This document shows positions 26,990-35,432 of a stretch of DNA of 57,794 nt, in pieces (the stretch's first letter is position 1; every line of letters begins with the position of its first letter). This DNA comes from Lachnospiraceae bacterium. GTDB lineage: Bacteria; Bacillota_A; Clostridia; Lachnospirales; Lachnospiraceae. Where the stretch lies: positions 1 to 57,794 of the forward strand of contig JAFQCI010000159.1 in NCBI GenBank assembly GCA_017416505.1, read 5' to 3'. The translations under genes were made by a program, and so were the position numbers. The notes below the pieces were generated by a model. The model made no database searches and was not told where the DNA came from. It saw only the letters and a list, made by a program, of their open reading frames with translations.

Positions 26990-27190
26990 TTATGCCGAGT
27001 TCTGTAGATACTCAATAAGACGACCCTTTGGAACACGGATTTCTCTGCCTATTTTAACATAGGGAATGCCATCTTCCTTAATGAGTTTATACACCGTTTT
27101 TGTGCAAACTCTTAAGATTTCAGCAACCTCCGGCACTGTTAATGCCATCGGGTATGAACGCAATTCTCGTTCCCGTTCTCTTCTTGTCAT
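26990..27190 (-). CDS. xis: excisionase (helix-turn-helix)
   Basis: This 66-residue protein has a MerR-like excisionase domain. MALTVPEVAEILRVCTKTVY is the HTH, followed by KLIKEDGIPYVKIGREIRV (wing). It is the typical Tn916-family Xis, a DNA-bending factor needed for excision. I start at ATG 27190 because AGGAAGGAGG lies before it; the longer open frame has no such signal. It is placed directly upstream of int, between relaxase and integrase, the usual order in mobilizable elements. Confidence 0.85.
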   Translation of the reverse strand: MTRRERERELRSYPMALTVPEVAEILRVCTKTVYKLIKEDGIPYVKIGREIRVPKGRLIEYLQNSA

Positions 27191-27242
27191 AAAGAATACC
27201 TCCTTCCTAAAAAAATTAGCAAGCGGAACAAGTCCGCTTGCT

Positions 27243-28778
27243 TTACATCTCCAACTTGAAACCTTCATCTTCATCTAAATCCTCGCTTTCTTCGTATGGT
27301 TCGTTGTTGATTTCTTCTACCTCATCAGGTTCTTCTGTCGGGGTTTCGGTTATGTCCTCATCTTGCTTTTTGCCCTTTGCTATAAGTGCAGCCGCAAGAC
27401 CTATGGCACCACCTAATGCAAACCCGATATTTGAACCTGCATCCTTGGCATCAAGTTTCTTTTTCTTTTCTTCCGGATCATCGTCTTGGTCGTTATCCAT
27501 CAGCGAAGCCAAAGCTGTAAGAGTGCCCACGCCACCAGCGAGCACCCCACTGAGATTCCGGTTAGTGTCAACATATATTTCCGTATGTTGCTCTTCAGGT
27601 GATCGGTAGCTGTTTCGAGTGCTTTCAGATTGGCTTTCACCTCTGAGGAGAATTTCGAAATAAATTCTTCTCTCAGTTTCCCATCCCGTTTCAAAGCTTC
27701 CTCCATTTGCACTACCGATTCCGTTGTCGACCGTAGCATTCTCTGGGAGGTCCTGTCCAATTCTGTCAATAACTGATTCATCAATTCTGCCTGATTCTGT
27801 GTTATATCTTTGCTCGTTGCCAGCTCTGATATCAGCTTGTACAGTCTCGGCTGAAAGCTTACCATATCCCTCATCAGTTCTATCTCTATCGACCTCTGTT
27901 TCTCCGACAGTACGAACACCCTCTCTTGATAGTTCAGTTGCTCGTACTCTGCTAAATTCGAAGAGTTCCTTTTCATCAATTCTTCCATCAAGGAATTCTC
28001 TCCTGAGTTGTTCACGAATTTTGAACTCATTCTCAATCATCTCCTTTAAAAATTTATTATCGTGTAGTTTAATATCTCTGCACAGTTTTCCATTTGGACA
28101 ACTGAAAGTTATATTTCTTCTTTCATCTGTCCACTTCATTTGGTATCCACGCTTTGCCATTTCCTTCACAAAAGTTTCACGGTCTCCTGCGATTTTCATT
28201 GCTCTTGAAATTTCATTTGCAAGTCTAAACTTCCAGCTTTCACCTTTCATAGCCGCATAGTATTCTCTTCTCGAAATACTTCTGCCGCCTTTTTGATAAG
28301 GCTTGAGCACAGAGAGTCCATGACTTATACAAATTTCATCGCTCAAATCTCTCAATGTTTTTATCGTATTTGGTCCGACATGCATTTTCAAACCGCTTTC
28401 AAATTTAACCGAATTTACAACAAAATGTGAATGTAAATGGTCTGCATCTAAGTGTGTAGTAACCAAAACTTCTTGCTGTGGCCAAGCACGTTTTGCAAAC
28501 TCAATTCCTATTTCATGAACCTGCTCTGGTGTGACATTTTCTTTCGGCGAGAATGACTGGTCATAGTGATAAAAATATACACCGCACTCTTGATTGTATA
28601 CTGCTTTAGTTGTCATAAATTCGGTGTAAGAATTTTCTGCAATGCAGTTGATTCCTGCGACCAACTTCCGACCGCAATTTGTATCGAAAGTTTTTTCTTT
28701 ACTCAAGCAATATCTTATCAATCCGCCCATCGCACTTGGGTTCTGTTTTGATTCAGGAATTGCATTTACGGTTGCCAT
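27243..28778 (-). CDS. MOBP-type relaxase
   Basis: This is a 511-residue mobilization nuclease. Residues about 1-200 carry the relaxase fold. The likely nicking tyrosine is in LIRYCLSKEKT (Tyr23), and the metal-binding histidines are in HLDADHLHSHFVVN (residues 109-122, HLHSH). The C-terminal half is hydrophilic and ends in a Glu/Asp-rich tail after a short glycine-rich hydrophobic stretch. It would nick oriT (see 29211-29302) and lead the strand into a helper conjugation system. No coupling protein or T4SS is in the window, so the element is mobilizable rather than self-transmissible. It overlaps mobC by 13 bases and contains a nested gene (27500-28036). Confidence 0.92.
   Translation of the reverse strand: MATVNAIPESKQNPSAMGGLIRYCLSKEKTFDTNCGRKLVAGINCIAENSYTEFMTTKAVYNQECGVYFYHYDQSFSPKENVTPEQVHEIGIEFAKRAWPQQEVLVTTHLDADHLHSHFVVNSVKFESGLKMHVGPNTIKTLRDLSDEICISHGLSVLKPYQKGGRSISRREYYAAMKGESWKFRLANEISRAMKIAGDRETFVKEMAKRGYQMKWTDERRNITFSCPNGKLCRDIKLHDNKFLKEMIENEFKIREQLRREFLDGRIDEKELFEFSRVRATELSREGVRTVGETEVDRDRTDEGYGKLSAETVQADIRAGNEQRYNTESGRIDESVIDRIGQDLPENATVDNGIGSANGGSFETGWETERRIYFEILLRGESQSESTRNSYRSPEEQHTEIYVDTNRNLSGVLAGGVGTLTALASLMDNDQDDDPEEKKKKLDAKDAGSNIGFALGGAIGLAAALIAKGKKQDEDITETPTEEPDEVEEINNEPYEESEDLDEDEGFKLEM
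27500..28036 (-). CDS. nested membrane-anchored coiled-coil protein inside the relaxase gene
   Basis: This 178-residue frame lies wholly inside the relaxase gene in another reading frame of the same strand. It looks like a real protein: a long amphipathic coiled coil with many Gln, Glu and Leu (about residues 35-145), then one transmembrane helix near 152-175 (LTLTGISVGCSLVAWALLQL). AAAGGAGATG stands just upstream of its TTG start (28036) and of an ATG two codons later. ColE1-type plasmids keep mobB/mobD inside mobA, and MobB is a membrane protein that helps the relaxase. This is probably an analogous arrangement. Confidence 0.65.
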   Translation of the reverse strand: MRMSSKFVNNSGENSLMEELMKRNSSNLAEYEQLNYQERVFVLSEKQRSIEIELMRDMVSFQPRLYKLISELATSKDITQNQAELMNQLLTELDRTSQRMLRSTTESVVQMEEALKRDGKLREEFISKFSSEVKANLKALETATDHLKSNIRKYMLTLTGISVGCSLVAWALLQLWLR

Positions 28779-29095
28779 TTATTTCTCCTCCCAACATCAC
28801 CAATGCATTCACTCAAATTTTTAATTGCATTGATGAATTCTTCAAAATTATAAGAGTTAAATACCTCAGCATTTATCTTCTGTGTTATCTGATTAAGGTT
28901 ATTACCAATACGCTTGAGTTCCAACAAAAATGGTTGCATATCTGTAGGAACATAAATCGCAGTTTCGAGAGAAAGTCTGACCATATAATCTGTAACACTG
29001 AGGCCTGCTTTTTTAGCACGCTTCTTTATGTAATCCTTTTCTTTCTCCGTAACTCTTATCGTTAGTGTTTTATCTCTTTTTCTGTTAACTTTCAT
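28766..29095 (-). CDS. mobC: mobilization accessory protein MobC
   Basis: This 109-residue protein begins with a basic ribbon-helix-helix (RDKTLTIRVTEKEKDYIKKRAKKAGLSVTDYM). It ends in the MobC motif (LLELKRIGNNLNQITQKIN, then INAIKNLSECIGD). MobC binds near oriT and helps the relaxase open the strands. It overlaps the relaxase start and lies immediately beside the oriT-like region, the standard arrangement. Confidence 0.9.
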   Translation of the reverse strand: MKVNRKRDKTLTIRVTEKEKDYIKKRAKKAGLSVTDYMVRLSLETAIYVPTDMQPFLLELKRIGNNLNQITQKINAEVFNSYNFEEFINAIKNLSECIGDVGRRNKWQP

Positions 29096-29210
29096 AAAAA
29101 ATTTCCTCCATTCTGCATATGTAATGCTTATAAAAAAGTGGGTATGGGCTTCTGCCCGATACAGCAGGCTCCCTTCGGGGAGGCGCTGCGCGGACGGCAG
29201 GACAGCCGGA

Positions 29211-29302
29211 CGCTATGCTTGCCCCAGACCTAAGTCTGGGAAATTCTCAAATTCTCGGCCCGAGAATTTTCGCGAAAAAATTTGAAACGGTGTTTCAAAT
29301 TT
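29211..29302. other. putative oriT with three inverted repeats
   Basis: The 424 bases between mobC and the DUF927 gene hold no ORF but are unusually structured. CCCAGAC/GTCTGGG (29223-29240), AAATTCTCGG/CCGAGAATTT (29249-29269) and AAATTTGAAAC/GTTTCAAATTT (29278-29302) are three perfect hairpins in a row. Just before them, CGCTATGCTTGCCCC (29211-29225) resembles the RP4-like nic core (YATCCTGY) loosely. Its position next to mobC supports an oriT; the exact nick is not determined. Confidence 0.6.
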
Positions 29303-29519
29303 TTATGGGTTATTGGAAGGAAAAACAGTAACATCAGTAACAGGCACCTGATTTCTCAGCAGTAGCGGATGTTTTAACTGTTTTGCTTTCAGCTACAAAA
29401 AAGATTTTTTCAGTAACTTGCAACAGTTTTTTACTGCTTTGTGTCACTTATTTTCTCTGCAAAAATATCAGTCGTTACAAGAATTTTAAGGCTCGCGTCA
29501 CTATTGTCACACCATTTAT

Positions 29520-31301
29520 TTACAAGGTCATATCATTTATAATCTGAGCCTTGTTTTTATACAGGCAGACAACCCTTTGGGTTCTGTTACCAAACCTAAC
29601 TGATTTCGTGTTCTGCTTCTCGCCGGGCTGTATTAATTTTTCTTCAGCCAGTGCCTTTAGGAGTCCCTGCTCTGATACAGAAAAACTTTCACCTTGCTCT
29701 TCACAAAGTTTTTTTACAGCCTTGTGAGCCATCGTTTTATTTAGGTAATAAAACTCATCATCTTCATATCCAATGAAGTTATTGGGAAGATAATTTAGAG
29801 GTTCATTTTTATCAACCAGCGATACACTTCCGCTTTCAATAAGAGAAATAAGCTTACGAATAAATTTATAGGTAGGCGTGTCCTGCTCAATATTTTCTGA
29901 CTGTCGCTTGGCAATTCTGTGAAGAATATCTTTGAATTCTATATTGATTTCATCAATTCTCTCAGGCAGAATCATCTCATGCTTCTTCAAAAAATTCAGA
30001 AACATTCTCATTCCAATTCTCAGCCATGCAACAATTTCAGGCACTCTGCCATGACATTTAATTCCGCATTCATTAAATTCATCACGATAATTCTCGAAAG
30101 ATTTTCGCAATTTTTTTATGAATTCATTCTCATTTCGATTAGCAATTTCGCTTACCATTTCTATGTATGCTCTCATAGAATTTGCAAGCACACCCTTGGC
30201 AGCTTCTACTTGAATTGATGAGAGCATCGATAGGTCTACCTCATCATTCTTAAGTTCTAATGCAAAGTATCTCGCTGTACCACTCTCGCCAATGTCTGGA
30301 GCAAACTCTGCAGTGATGAGAGCATTCCCTTGCGGAGGTCGTGAGTTCATAGGTGAGCTATCGGCCTTGAGTCTGCCTCTGCCGGTTCTGTCACCATAGG
30401 CTCTCATGATAGACTGTGCCGTCGATGTCAGCTTCTGTTCTTCCTGTCTACCACACGGATGAAAGTCATCAATGCAGGTAAGCGTATCTTTTAATTCATA
30501 CGCATGATGCAGGATGCTATTTGCAGTATCTCGGAAGGAAAGAGGCAGGTCCGATGCAGTAAACCTACCGAAGAAGGAAAGAAAAAGTGCGGCCAGGGTA
30601 CTCTTTCTCGTTCCTGTTTTACCGAGCAGAAGCATTACAAATTTCGGTTCACAGTTTGCTCTGTGGAGGAATTCATTCAGGGGCGACAGGAAGGTAAATG
30701 CTATCAAAGGATAGATTATTTCCTTGGGCGCGATCCCCACATCAAGCATTGCGGATGCTATTGCTACGTCTTCAATCGAATAGCCTTTTGCCATTTCATA
30801 CCGTTTAAGCTTACCTGTAAGCTCAACAGTCAGAGCGTCATCGCCGGGCAAAAGATATTTCCACTCGCCGTTGATTTTCTTCCAACCTGTGACGGTATAG
30901 ATGGTTTCTCGCAGAGCTTTCGGTGCTGTAGATTGAATTGCATAGCGTATGCTATCCTTAATACTGCATCCGATTTCGAGGTTGCAATCAATACCCCAAT
31001 GCTCCAAAAGCCAATTGAAACTTGCAAGCTCACTGCCGGCGATTTCAATTTCTTTTAGTGTTCTACCATTTTCATGTTCACCTCCAATCCTTAATCTTTT
31101 TGTTTCACATGCTCCATCATCTACAGTAATTTCTGCAGTGAGGTATGGTGTGAAGTTGCAGAGCTTTTGATCGTATGGGCCCTGCTTGTTTGTTTTCTCC
31201 ACATACAAGCAATTATTCTTTACTTTATATGGTGGAGGATATACTGCTGATTTTTCAGCAGTTTCTTCCGCAGTTACGGAAGGCTTTGTGTTTTCTCTCA
31301 T
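29520..31301 (-). CDS. DUF927 replication/helicase-like ATPase
   Basis: In this 593-residue protein, residues about 60-400 match DUF927, a domain found in primase-helicase proteins of mobile elements. It includes VTGWKKINGEWKYLLPG, Walker A LLLGKTGTRKSTLAALF (near residue 230) and a Walker B-like TLTCIDDFHP. A C-terminal winged helix follows (GLLKALAEEKLIQPGEKQ). It probably serves replication of the excised circular form. The RBS is AAGGAGG before ATG 31301. The operon reads leftward to mobC across the oriT-like gap. Confidence 0.85.
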   Translation of the reverse strand: MRENTKPSVTAEETAEKSAVYPPPYKVKNNCLYVEKTNKQGPYDQKLCNFTPYLTAEITVDDGACETKRLRIGGEHENGRTLKEIEIAGSELASFNWLLEHWGIDCNLEIGCSIKDSIRYAIQSTAPKALRETIYTVTGWKKINGEWKYLLPGDDALTVELTGKLKRYEMAKGYSIEDVAIASAMLDVGIAPKEIIYPLIAFTFLSPLNEFLHRANCEPKFVMLLLGKTGTRKSTLAALFLSFFGRFTASDLPLSFRDTANSILHHAYELKDTLTCIDDFHPCGRQEEQKLTSTAQSIMRAYGDRTGRGRLKADSSPMNSRPPQGNALITAEFAPDIGESGTARYFALELKNDEVDLSMLSSIQVEAAKGVLANSMRAYIEMVSEIANRNENEFIKKLRKSFENYRDEFNECGIKCHGRVPEIVAWLRIGMRMFLNFLKKHEMILPERIDEINIEFKDILHRIAKRQSENIEQDTPTYKFIRKLISLIESGSVSLVDKNEPLNYLPNNFIGYEDDEFYYLNKTMAHKAVKKLCEEQGESFSVSEQGLLKALAEEKLIQPGEKQNTKSVRFGNRTQRVVCLYKNKAQIINDMTL

Positions 31302-31463
31302 TGAAAAAACACCTCCTTAAAATAAAGTAAGAGAAAAATCGGAAATTTTTTATTCCCAATTTTCCTCTTCTACTTGTATTGTGTATAATTTTGTGATAAA
31401 ATAATACTTGTCTTATACATATTAAAAATCCCCAAAGACAAATTATACAAAGGAGGTGTCATT

Positions 31464-32720
31464 ATGTTTAAAAAGCTTGTATTTTATGTGGGTAATAAAT
31501 GTTTGGAGGTTAACGGGCAAAGCTTTCCTCTTGGTGAAATTTCAAGAGATATTTTAAATTTTCCGGAAGACAAATATAAAAAAATATTAGAAATTGATGA
31601 AAAAGCATTCCATTATTGCGAGAAATACAAAGAAACCGAGGATAAAGAATATCTTTTGAAAGCTAATGAGTATTATTTAAAATTGGATGAATTGGTACAA
31701 AAGCTCCCTATTGTCAAGCTAATTCATAATGACCCTGATATTTTATATAGCGTAAGAGAATATACAACACAAATATCTTTTTTTGATGACGAGGAATTAG
31801 CAAAAGCTGAAGAAACTGAAATTGAAGAATTTATTAAAATCGCAAACAATTTTTTTAAAAAGCATGCAGAAGAAACCGGAGACATCAAAGCTACTGTTGA
31901 AGATTTTATTTCAAAAGAAGTCTTGACGGGTAAACCCGACATGAAAAAATATTATGAATATGTTATGGATTATCATTACATTATAAGCGACATAGTATCA
32001 TTTATCAGAACAATTCAAAATTTCATTTCGCAGCATCTACAGCATTTGATAACGCTGAATCCTGAAAACTATGCCGCTGCGCTATATGACTTCCTTCACA
32101 GAGAAGATAATTATAAGGTCATTGCTAATCCTTTATCCGGAACAGGCGATTTTCACGAAAAAGAACCTGTAATGCTGGAGTATGTTTCAAGAGAAACAGA
32201 AGCAGGTTCCGGTCAATATAAAATATACGAGCAATACGAAACAAACATTTTTATGACTTTACTAAAAACTGATTTTTACAAAGCATTGGAAGCAGGTCAT
32301 CTTATTCGCAGATGTCAATTCTGCAAAAAATATTTTATTACCACAAAAGGATATCATACTAAATACTGTAGCAATACTATACCAGGCAGACCTGATATAA
32401 CCTGTAGACAAATGGCCTACTCGCTTGGCAATCCAAAAGAATTAGCAGCAGATGACCCAATATTCCAAGCTTACTACCGATGTAAAATGAGGATTCGCCA
32501 GGATTGCACAAGAGGTCGCATTAGTCCAGAAGATAAAAAAGCACTGCTCAAAAAAGCCGATAACTATGTTTTTGATGCAGCAGTTAAGCTGAATATCTCA
32601 ATTGAAACATTAGAGGAACAACTTTCAACTGCAAATCTATGTAAGGAATGTAATATTGAGCGAAAAGCCAATCCTGTAGGCAAGCCAAAGAAAAAACCCA
32701 CCGTGGAGGTGAAAGCATGA
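31464..32720 (+). CDS. DUF6076 protein with Cys-rich zinc motif
   Basis: This is a 418-residue protein. Residues about 290-320 contain CQFCKKYFITTKGYHTKYCSN and TCRQ, a CX2C-CX-C zinc site typical of DUF6076 proteins of Clostridia mobile elements. The N-terminal 280 residues are helical and acidic. A strong RBS (AAAGGAGGTG) precedes ATG 31464. Its stop overlaps the start of the sigma-factor gene by four bases (ATGA), so the two are coupled, and it may act with the sigma factor. The biological role is not established. Confidence 0.75.
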   Translation: MFKKLVFYVGNKCLEVNGQSFPLGEISRDILNFPEDKYKKILEIDEKAFHYCEKYKETEDKEYLLKANEYYLKLDELVQKLPIVKLIHNDPDILYSVREYTTQISFFDDEELAKAEETEIEEFIKIANNFFKKHAEETGDIKATVEDFISKEVLTGKPDMKKYYEYVMDYHYIISDIVSFIRTIQNFISQHLQHLITLNPENYAAALYDFLHREDNYKVIANPLSGTGDFHEKEPVMLEYVSRETEAGSGQYKIYEQYETNIFMTLLKTDFYKALEAGHLIRRCQFCKKYFITTKGYHTKYCSNTIPGRPDITCRQMAYSLGNPKELAADDPIFQAYYRCKMRIRQDCTRGRISPEDKKALLKKADNYVFDAAVKLNISIETLEEQLSTANLCKECNIERKANPVGKPKKKPTVEVKA

Positions 32721-33571
32721 CAAATTATACTAACGAAGAGTTATTGGAACAATATTTAAATGGTGATGAATCCGCTTTTGAAAAATTGTATCTTCAGTTC
32801 AAGGATTATATCCGGGATATAGCTATTGGAGCAGCAAAAAAATTCGGTTCTTATAAGTTAGATAAGGATTCGGGCAAAATAAGCAATTACACTGAATTGA
32901 TGCTTGAAGAATTACAAAGCGTAGGCACAACAGAATTTTTCTACCAATTACAGCACGGAAACTATGACCCGGGGAAAGCAAAAATTACAACATATATAAC
33001 CCCATTTATAAAAAGTGCTATGTATGATTTCATGAGCCAGAACATCGGTTCATTCTCAATTAGCAAGCATACAATGAAGAAAATTCGCAGAATTCAAAGG
33101 ATGTACTATACCGAAAACAAATCTCCGGAGGATATTGCCAAAGAACTTGATATCAAGTTAAGCAATGTAAATGATTATATTTCCTATAGCACTCATTCTT
33201 TATCAGTTCATGATTTGTTGCCAGAGGACAAGGATGATAACCCTTACGATTATCTTTTAATTGAAGATTTGTCTATATCGGTTGACAGAATTGTCTATCA
33301 TAAAATCTGTATAGAGCTTTTGCATGAATTATTTGAGGAACTTTCTGCCAAAGACAAATTTGTTCTGCAACATACATACGGGCTTTTTGGTGAGAGAAAA
33401 TATACTCTTGAAGAAATTGGATTGAGATTAACTATGCGACCTGACGGAGTCGAGAAGGCTCGCCACGCTGCTGAAAAAAGACTTAGAGAAAACTATCAAG
33501 ACAGTAAGTTACACCTTTGGAGAATTGTCCATCGTGTTGTTATGGACGAGGCCCTGCATGGACCACAATAA
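32717..33571 (+). CDS. sigma-70-family factor
   Basis: This 284-residue protein begins with a sigma region-2-like segment (EELLEQYLNGDESAFEKLYLQFKDYI) and ends in a region-4 helix-turn-helix (SAKDKFVLQHTYGLFGERKYTLEEIGLRL then VEKARHAAEKRLREN). A region-3-like part (KIRRIQRMYYTENKSPEDIAKEL) lies between. Mobile elements of this group use such factors to turn on transfer genes. No anti-sigma factor is adjacent. Coupling to the DUF6076 gene by ATGA is clear. Confidence 0.85.
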   Translation: MTNYTNEELLEQYLNGDESAFEKLYLQFKDYIRDIAIGAAKKFGSYKLDKDSGKISNYTELMLEELQSVGTTEFFYQLQHGNYDPGKAKITTYITPFIKSAMYDFMSQNIGSFSISKHTMKKIRRIQRMYYTENKSPEDIAKELDIKLSNVNDYISYSTHSLSVHDLLPEDKDDNPYDYLLIEDLSISVDRIVYHKICIELLHELFEELSAKDKFVLQHTYGLFGERKYTLEEIGLRLTMRPDGVEKARHAAEKRLRENYQDSKLHLWRIVHRVVMDEALHGPQ

Positions 33572-33575
33572 ACAG

Positions 33576-33625
33576 TTATACCCCGTTATACCCTACGCAA
33601 AAGGGTATAACGGGGTATAATAATT
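33576..33625 (+). terminator. 19-bp perfect hairpin with repeated GTTATACCC
   Basis: Bases 33576-33594 are exactly complementary to 33602-33620 around a seven-base loop, and TAATTTATTT follows. Each arm contains TTATACCC twice, giving four copies of this 8-mer in palindromic order. It probably terminates the sigma-factor transcript. The repetition would also suit a protein-binding site. Confidence 0.7.
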
Positions 33626-33684
33626 TATTTACGCAAAATCTGTTTTTAAATTGCAATTTCAGTGCAAAATACCCCTGATTTCAC

Positions 33685-33715
33685 AAATTAAAAACGGATT
33701 TTCCGTTTTTAATTT
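33685..33715. terminator. bidirectional hairpin between convergent genes
   Basis: AATTAAAAACGGA and TCCGTTTTTAATT (33686-33698 and 33702-33714) form a 13-bp stem with a three-base loop, with A/T flanks on both sides. It can stop rightward sigma-factor and leftward phosphoesterase transcription. The remainder of 33572-34031 holds no gene that I can support; GAAACGCC...GGCGTTTC (about 33840-33883) is a further loose inverted repeat. Confidence 0.55.
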
Positions 33716-34031
33716 TCAAATTCATCCTTAAAAGGTGCAAATAGTGGCTCGAAAAAGGCGCCTAAAGGTGCAGGTTATTAAATTTTCAGGTCCTGTTCTC
33801 AAGATAAAATATACATTATAAAACTCCATTTTCGTACTTTGAAACGCCATTTTTTCTCGAACTCTTTTACAAAACGGCGTTTCTAGAGTCGATTTTGCGT
33901 TTTTATAATCAAAAAGAGGACCTAACTTGGCCCTCTCCTTGATTATAAATATGGCTTTATTTCTACAAATTCAAAAATCATTGTTTCTTGTGCTGATTCT
34001 GACGGCGATTTTCCTCAGTTATCTCTACTTT

Positions 34032-34601
34032 TCACACTTCCTTTCTTGTAGCAAGTATCTCATCAAGTGTAACCGGTTCATAATTCCAATGCATACACCC
34101 AACATTATAAACCTCATTCTGAAATCCTCGTTCATTGAGATTTTTCGCTATTTCACGTTCAATATTTGATTCTTCCGAGTTATGTGAATGTCCGTGCAAT
34201 AATATAGTCTGATAACGATGTCCATTATAAAAAGGCATAAAGTAGTGGCTCAGAATACATCTTCGCTTATTACCATCTTCAAGTGTAACCACAATATCAT
34301 CATAATCCTTAATTCCTGCAAGTGCTTTCTTTGCCTTACCATTCTTTATAAATTGGTCATGATTTCCTTTGATAAGTATAATCTGTCCGTTCAGACTTTT
34401 TATAAGCGGTTCGGCATAATCGGTAATTGATTTCCATATCATATCGCCAAGCACATATACCAGGTCGCCTTTACCAACTTTATTATTCCAACGCTTAATC
34501 ATTTCTTCATCCATTTCATCAGCAGACGCAAAAGGTCTTTTATCAAACTGAATAACATTTTCGTGTCCGAAATGCGTATCTGCTGTAAAAAATATTTTCT
34601 G
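34032..34601 (-). CDS. metallophosphoesterase
   Basis: This 189-residue calcineurin-like phosphoesterase has its metal-binding motifs in order: FFTADTHFGHENV (Asp, His near residues 8-10), YVLGDM (Asp), IKGNHDQ (Asn-His) and LLHGHSHN (His-His). The substrate is unknown; relatives cleave small phosphodiesters or RNA. ATG 34601 follows AAGGAGGCG at the right distance, so the longer frame is not used. The preceding gene ends only 16 bases upstream, so they are cotranscribed. Confidence 0.88.
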   Translation of the reverse strand, partial: QKIFFTADTHFGHENVIQFDKRPFASADEMDEEMIKRWNNKVGKGDLVYVLGDMIWKSITDYAEPLIKSLNGQIILIKGNHDQFIKNGKAKKALAGIKDYDDIVVTLEDGNKRRCILSHYFMPFYNGHRYQTILLHGHSHNSEESNIEREIAKNLNERGFQNEVYNVGCMHWNYEPVTLDEILATRKEV

Positions 34602-34617
34602 CATGGGTATCGCCTCC

Positions 34618-35055
34618 TTATATGTATTCCCAGCAATAGTCAATAAAATCATCAAATCTGTACTCAATTTGATCCCATATATCTATTTTGACCTTACCAT
34701 TATAAACTTTCCTTTTATGAATCTTTTCAGCAAATCCCTTCCAGTCAAAATCGTTATTGTCAGTCACATCAATTTCTGCCTGATCTGAATTACGCTGTCC
34801 TATCCAAGGGCTAAGGATTATTCGTCCATTTTCAGTAACCTTCATTATCAGTTCATATTCGGTTCTGGACCAATAATGGTACATCATTTCACTTCGCATT
34901 TCTCTTGCAAATTCCGCTTTATCTGGTTTTTTCTTTTTAAGTTTCTTTATGAATTCTTCTCTGTATTTAAGAACATCATAATCTTTTATAACATTGCTGT
35001 TGGTTTCATAATTCTTCACAATCCAGCTTAGTGGATTTGATTTTCTTTTATCCAT
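34618..35055 (-). CDS. hypothetical protein
   Basis: This is a 145-residue protein containing many Tyr/Trp and charged residues (LSWIVKNYETNSNVIKDYDVLKYREEFI, MMYHYWSRTEYELIMKV). A basic Lys-rich stretch near residue 40 (KKLKKKKPD) precedes a beta-rich half. No family is recognised. GAGGAG before ATG 35055 sets the start. It is coupled to the phosphoesterase gene, which suggests an enzyme-partner relation. Confidence 0.65.
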   Translation of the reverse strand: MDKRKSNPLSWIVKNYETNSNVIKDYDVLKYREEFIKKLKKKKPDKAEFAREMRSEMMYHYWSRTEYELIMKVTENGRIILSPWIGQRNSDQAEIDVTDNNDFDWKGFAEKIHKRKVYNGKVKIDIWDQIEYRFDDFIDYCWEYI

Positions 35056-35097
35056 TGTTATCATCTCCTCATTAAAAATCTTCAGAAACAAAGAAAA

Positions 35098-35123
35098 ACG
35101 GTCAAGCAAAATCGCTCAACCGT
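35098..35123 (-). terminator. terminator of the toxin-antitoxin operon
   Basis: ACGGTCAAGC (35098-35107) pairs with GCTCAACCGT (35114-35123) through eight Watson-Crick pairs and two wobble pairs (as read on the leftward RNA), followed leftward by TTTTTC. It lies 15 bases after the RelE stop codon. Confidence 0.6.
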
Positions 35124-35138
35124 CTATAGCACATTATT

Positions 35139-35432
35139 TCAGCCTTTCATATACCTTTTCAGTTCCTCGTAAAAATTTTCACGAGTACCGGCCATAATTA
35201 CGACAATCATTTTATCATCGACATACTCAACCCTGTATGCCAATTCATAATTTGTTTTGTTATAAAAAATATCGTAACAATATATTCCGGAAAGGTCTCC
35301 TTGTTTTGCCTCACCAATGGTGTGGTCTTCTCTTATTCTGTCAATAGCCTCCTGATACAGCCGCTTTAGTTTGTTATCTTTAAGCTTTTTTAGATATCTT
35401 GTAGCAGGAGGAAGAAATCTTACTTCCGTCAT
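35139..35432 (-). CDS. RelE/ParE-family toxin
   Basis: This 97-residue protein shows a RelE/ParE-type pattern: VRFLPPATRYLKKLKDNKLKRLYQEAI at the N-terminus, DIFYNKTNYELAYRVEYVDDKMIVVIMAG in the core strands, and a C-terminal helix ending in KRYMKG. Such toxins cleave mRNA at the ribosome or inhibit gyrase. It overlaps the antitoxin gene by four bases (ATGA), which fits a type II toxin-antitoxin pair. The true target is not visible from sequence. Confidence 0.82.
   Translation of the reverse strand: MTEVRFLPPATRYLKKLKDNKLKRLYQEAIDRIREDHTIGEAKQGDLSGIYCYDIFYNKTNYELAYRVEYVDDKMIVVIMAGTRENFYEELKRYMKG

Noticed and set aside
33927..34169. 80-codon rightward frame
   Set aside because: Low-complexity hydrophobic text without RBS, opposite to the phosphoesterase gene.
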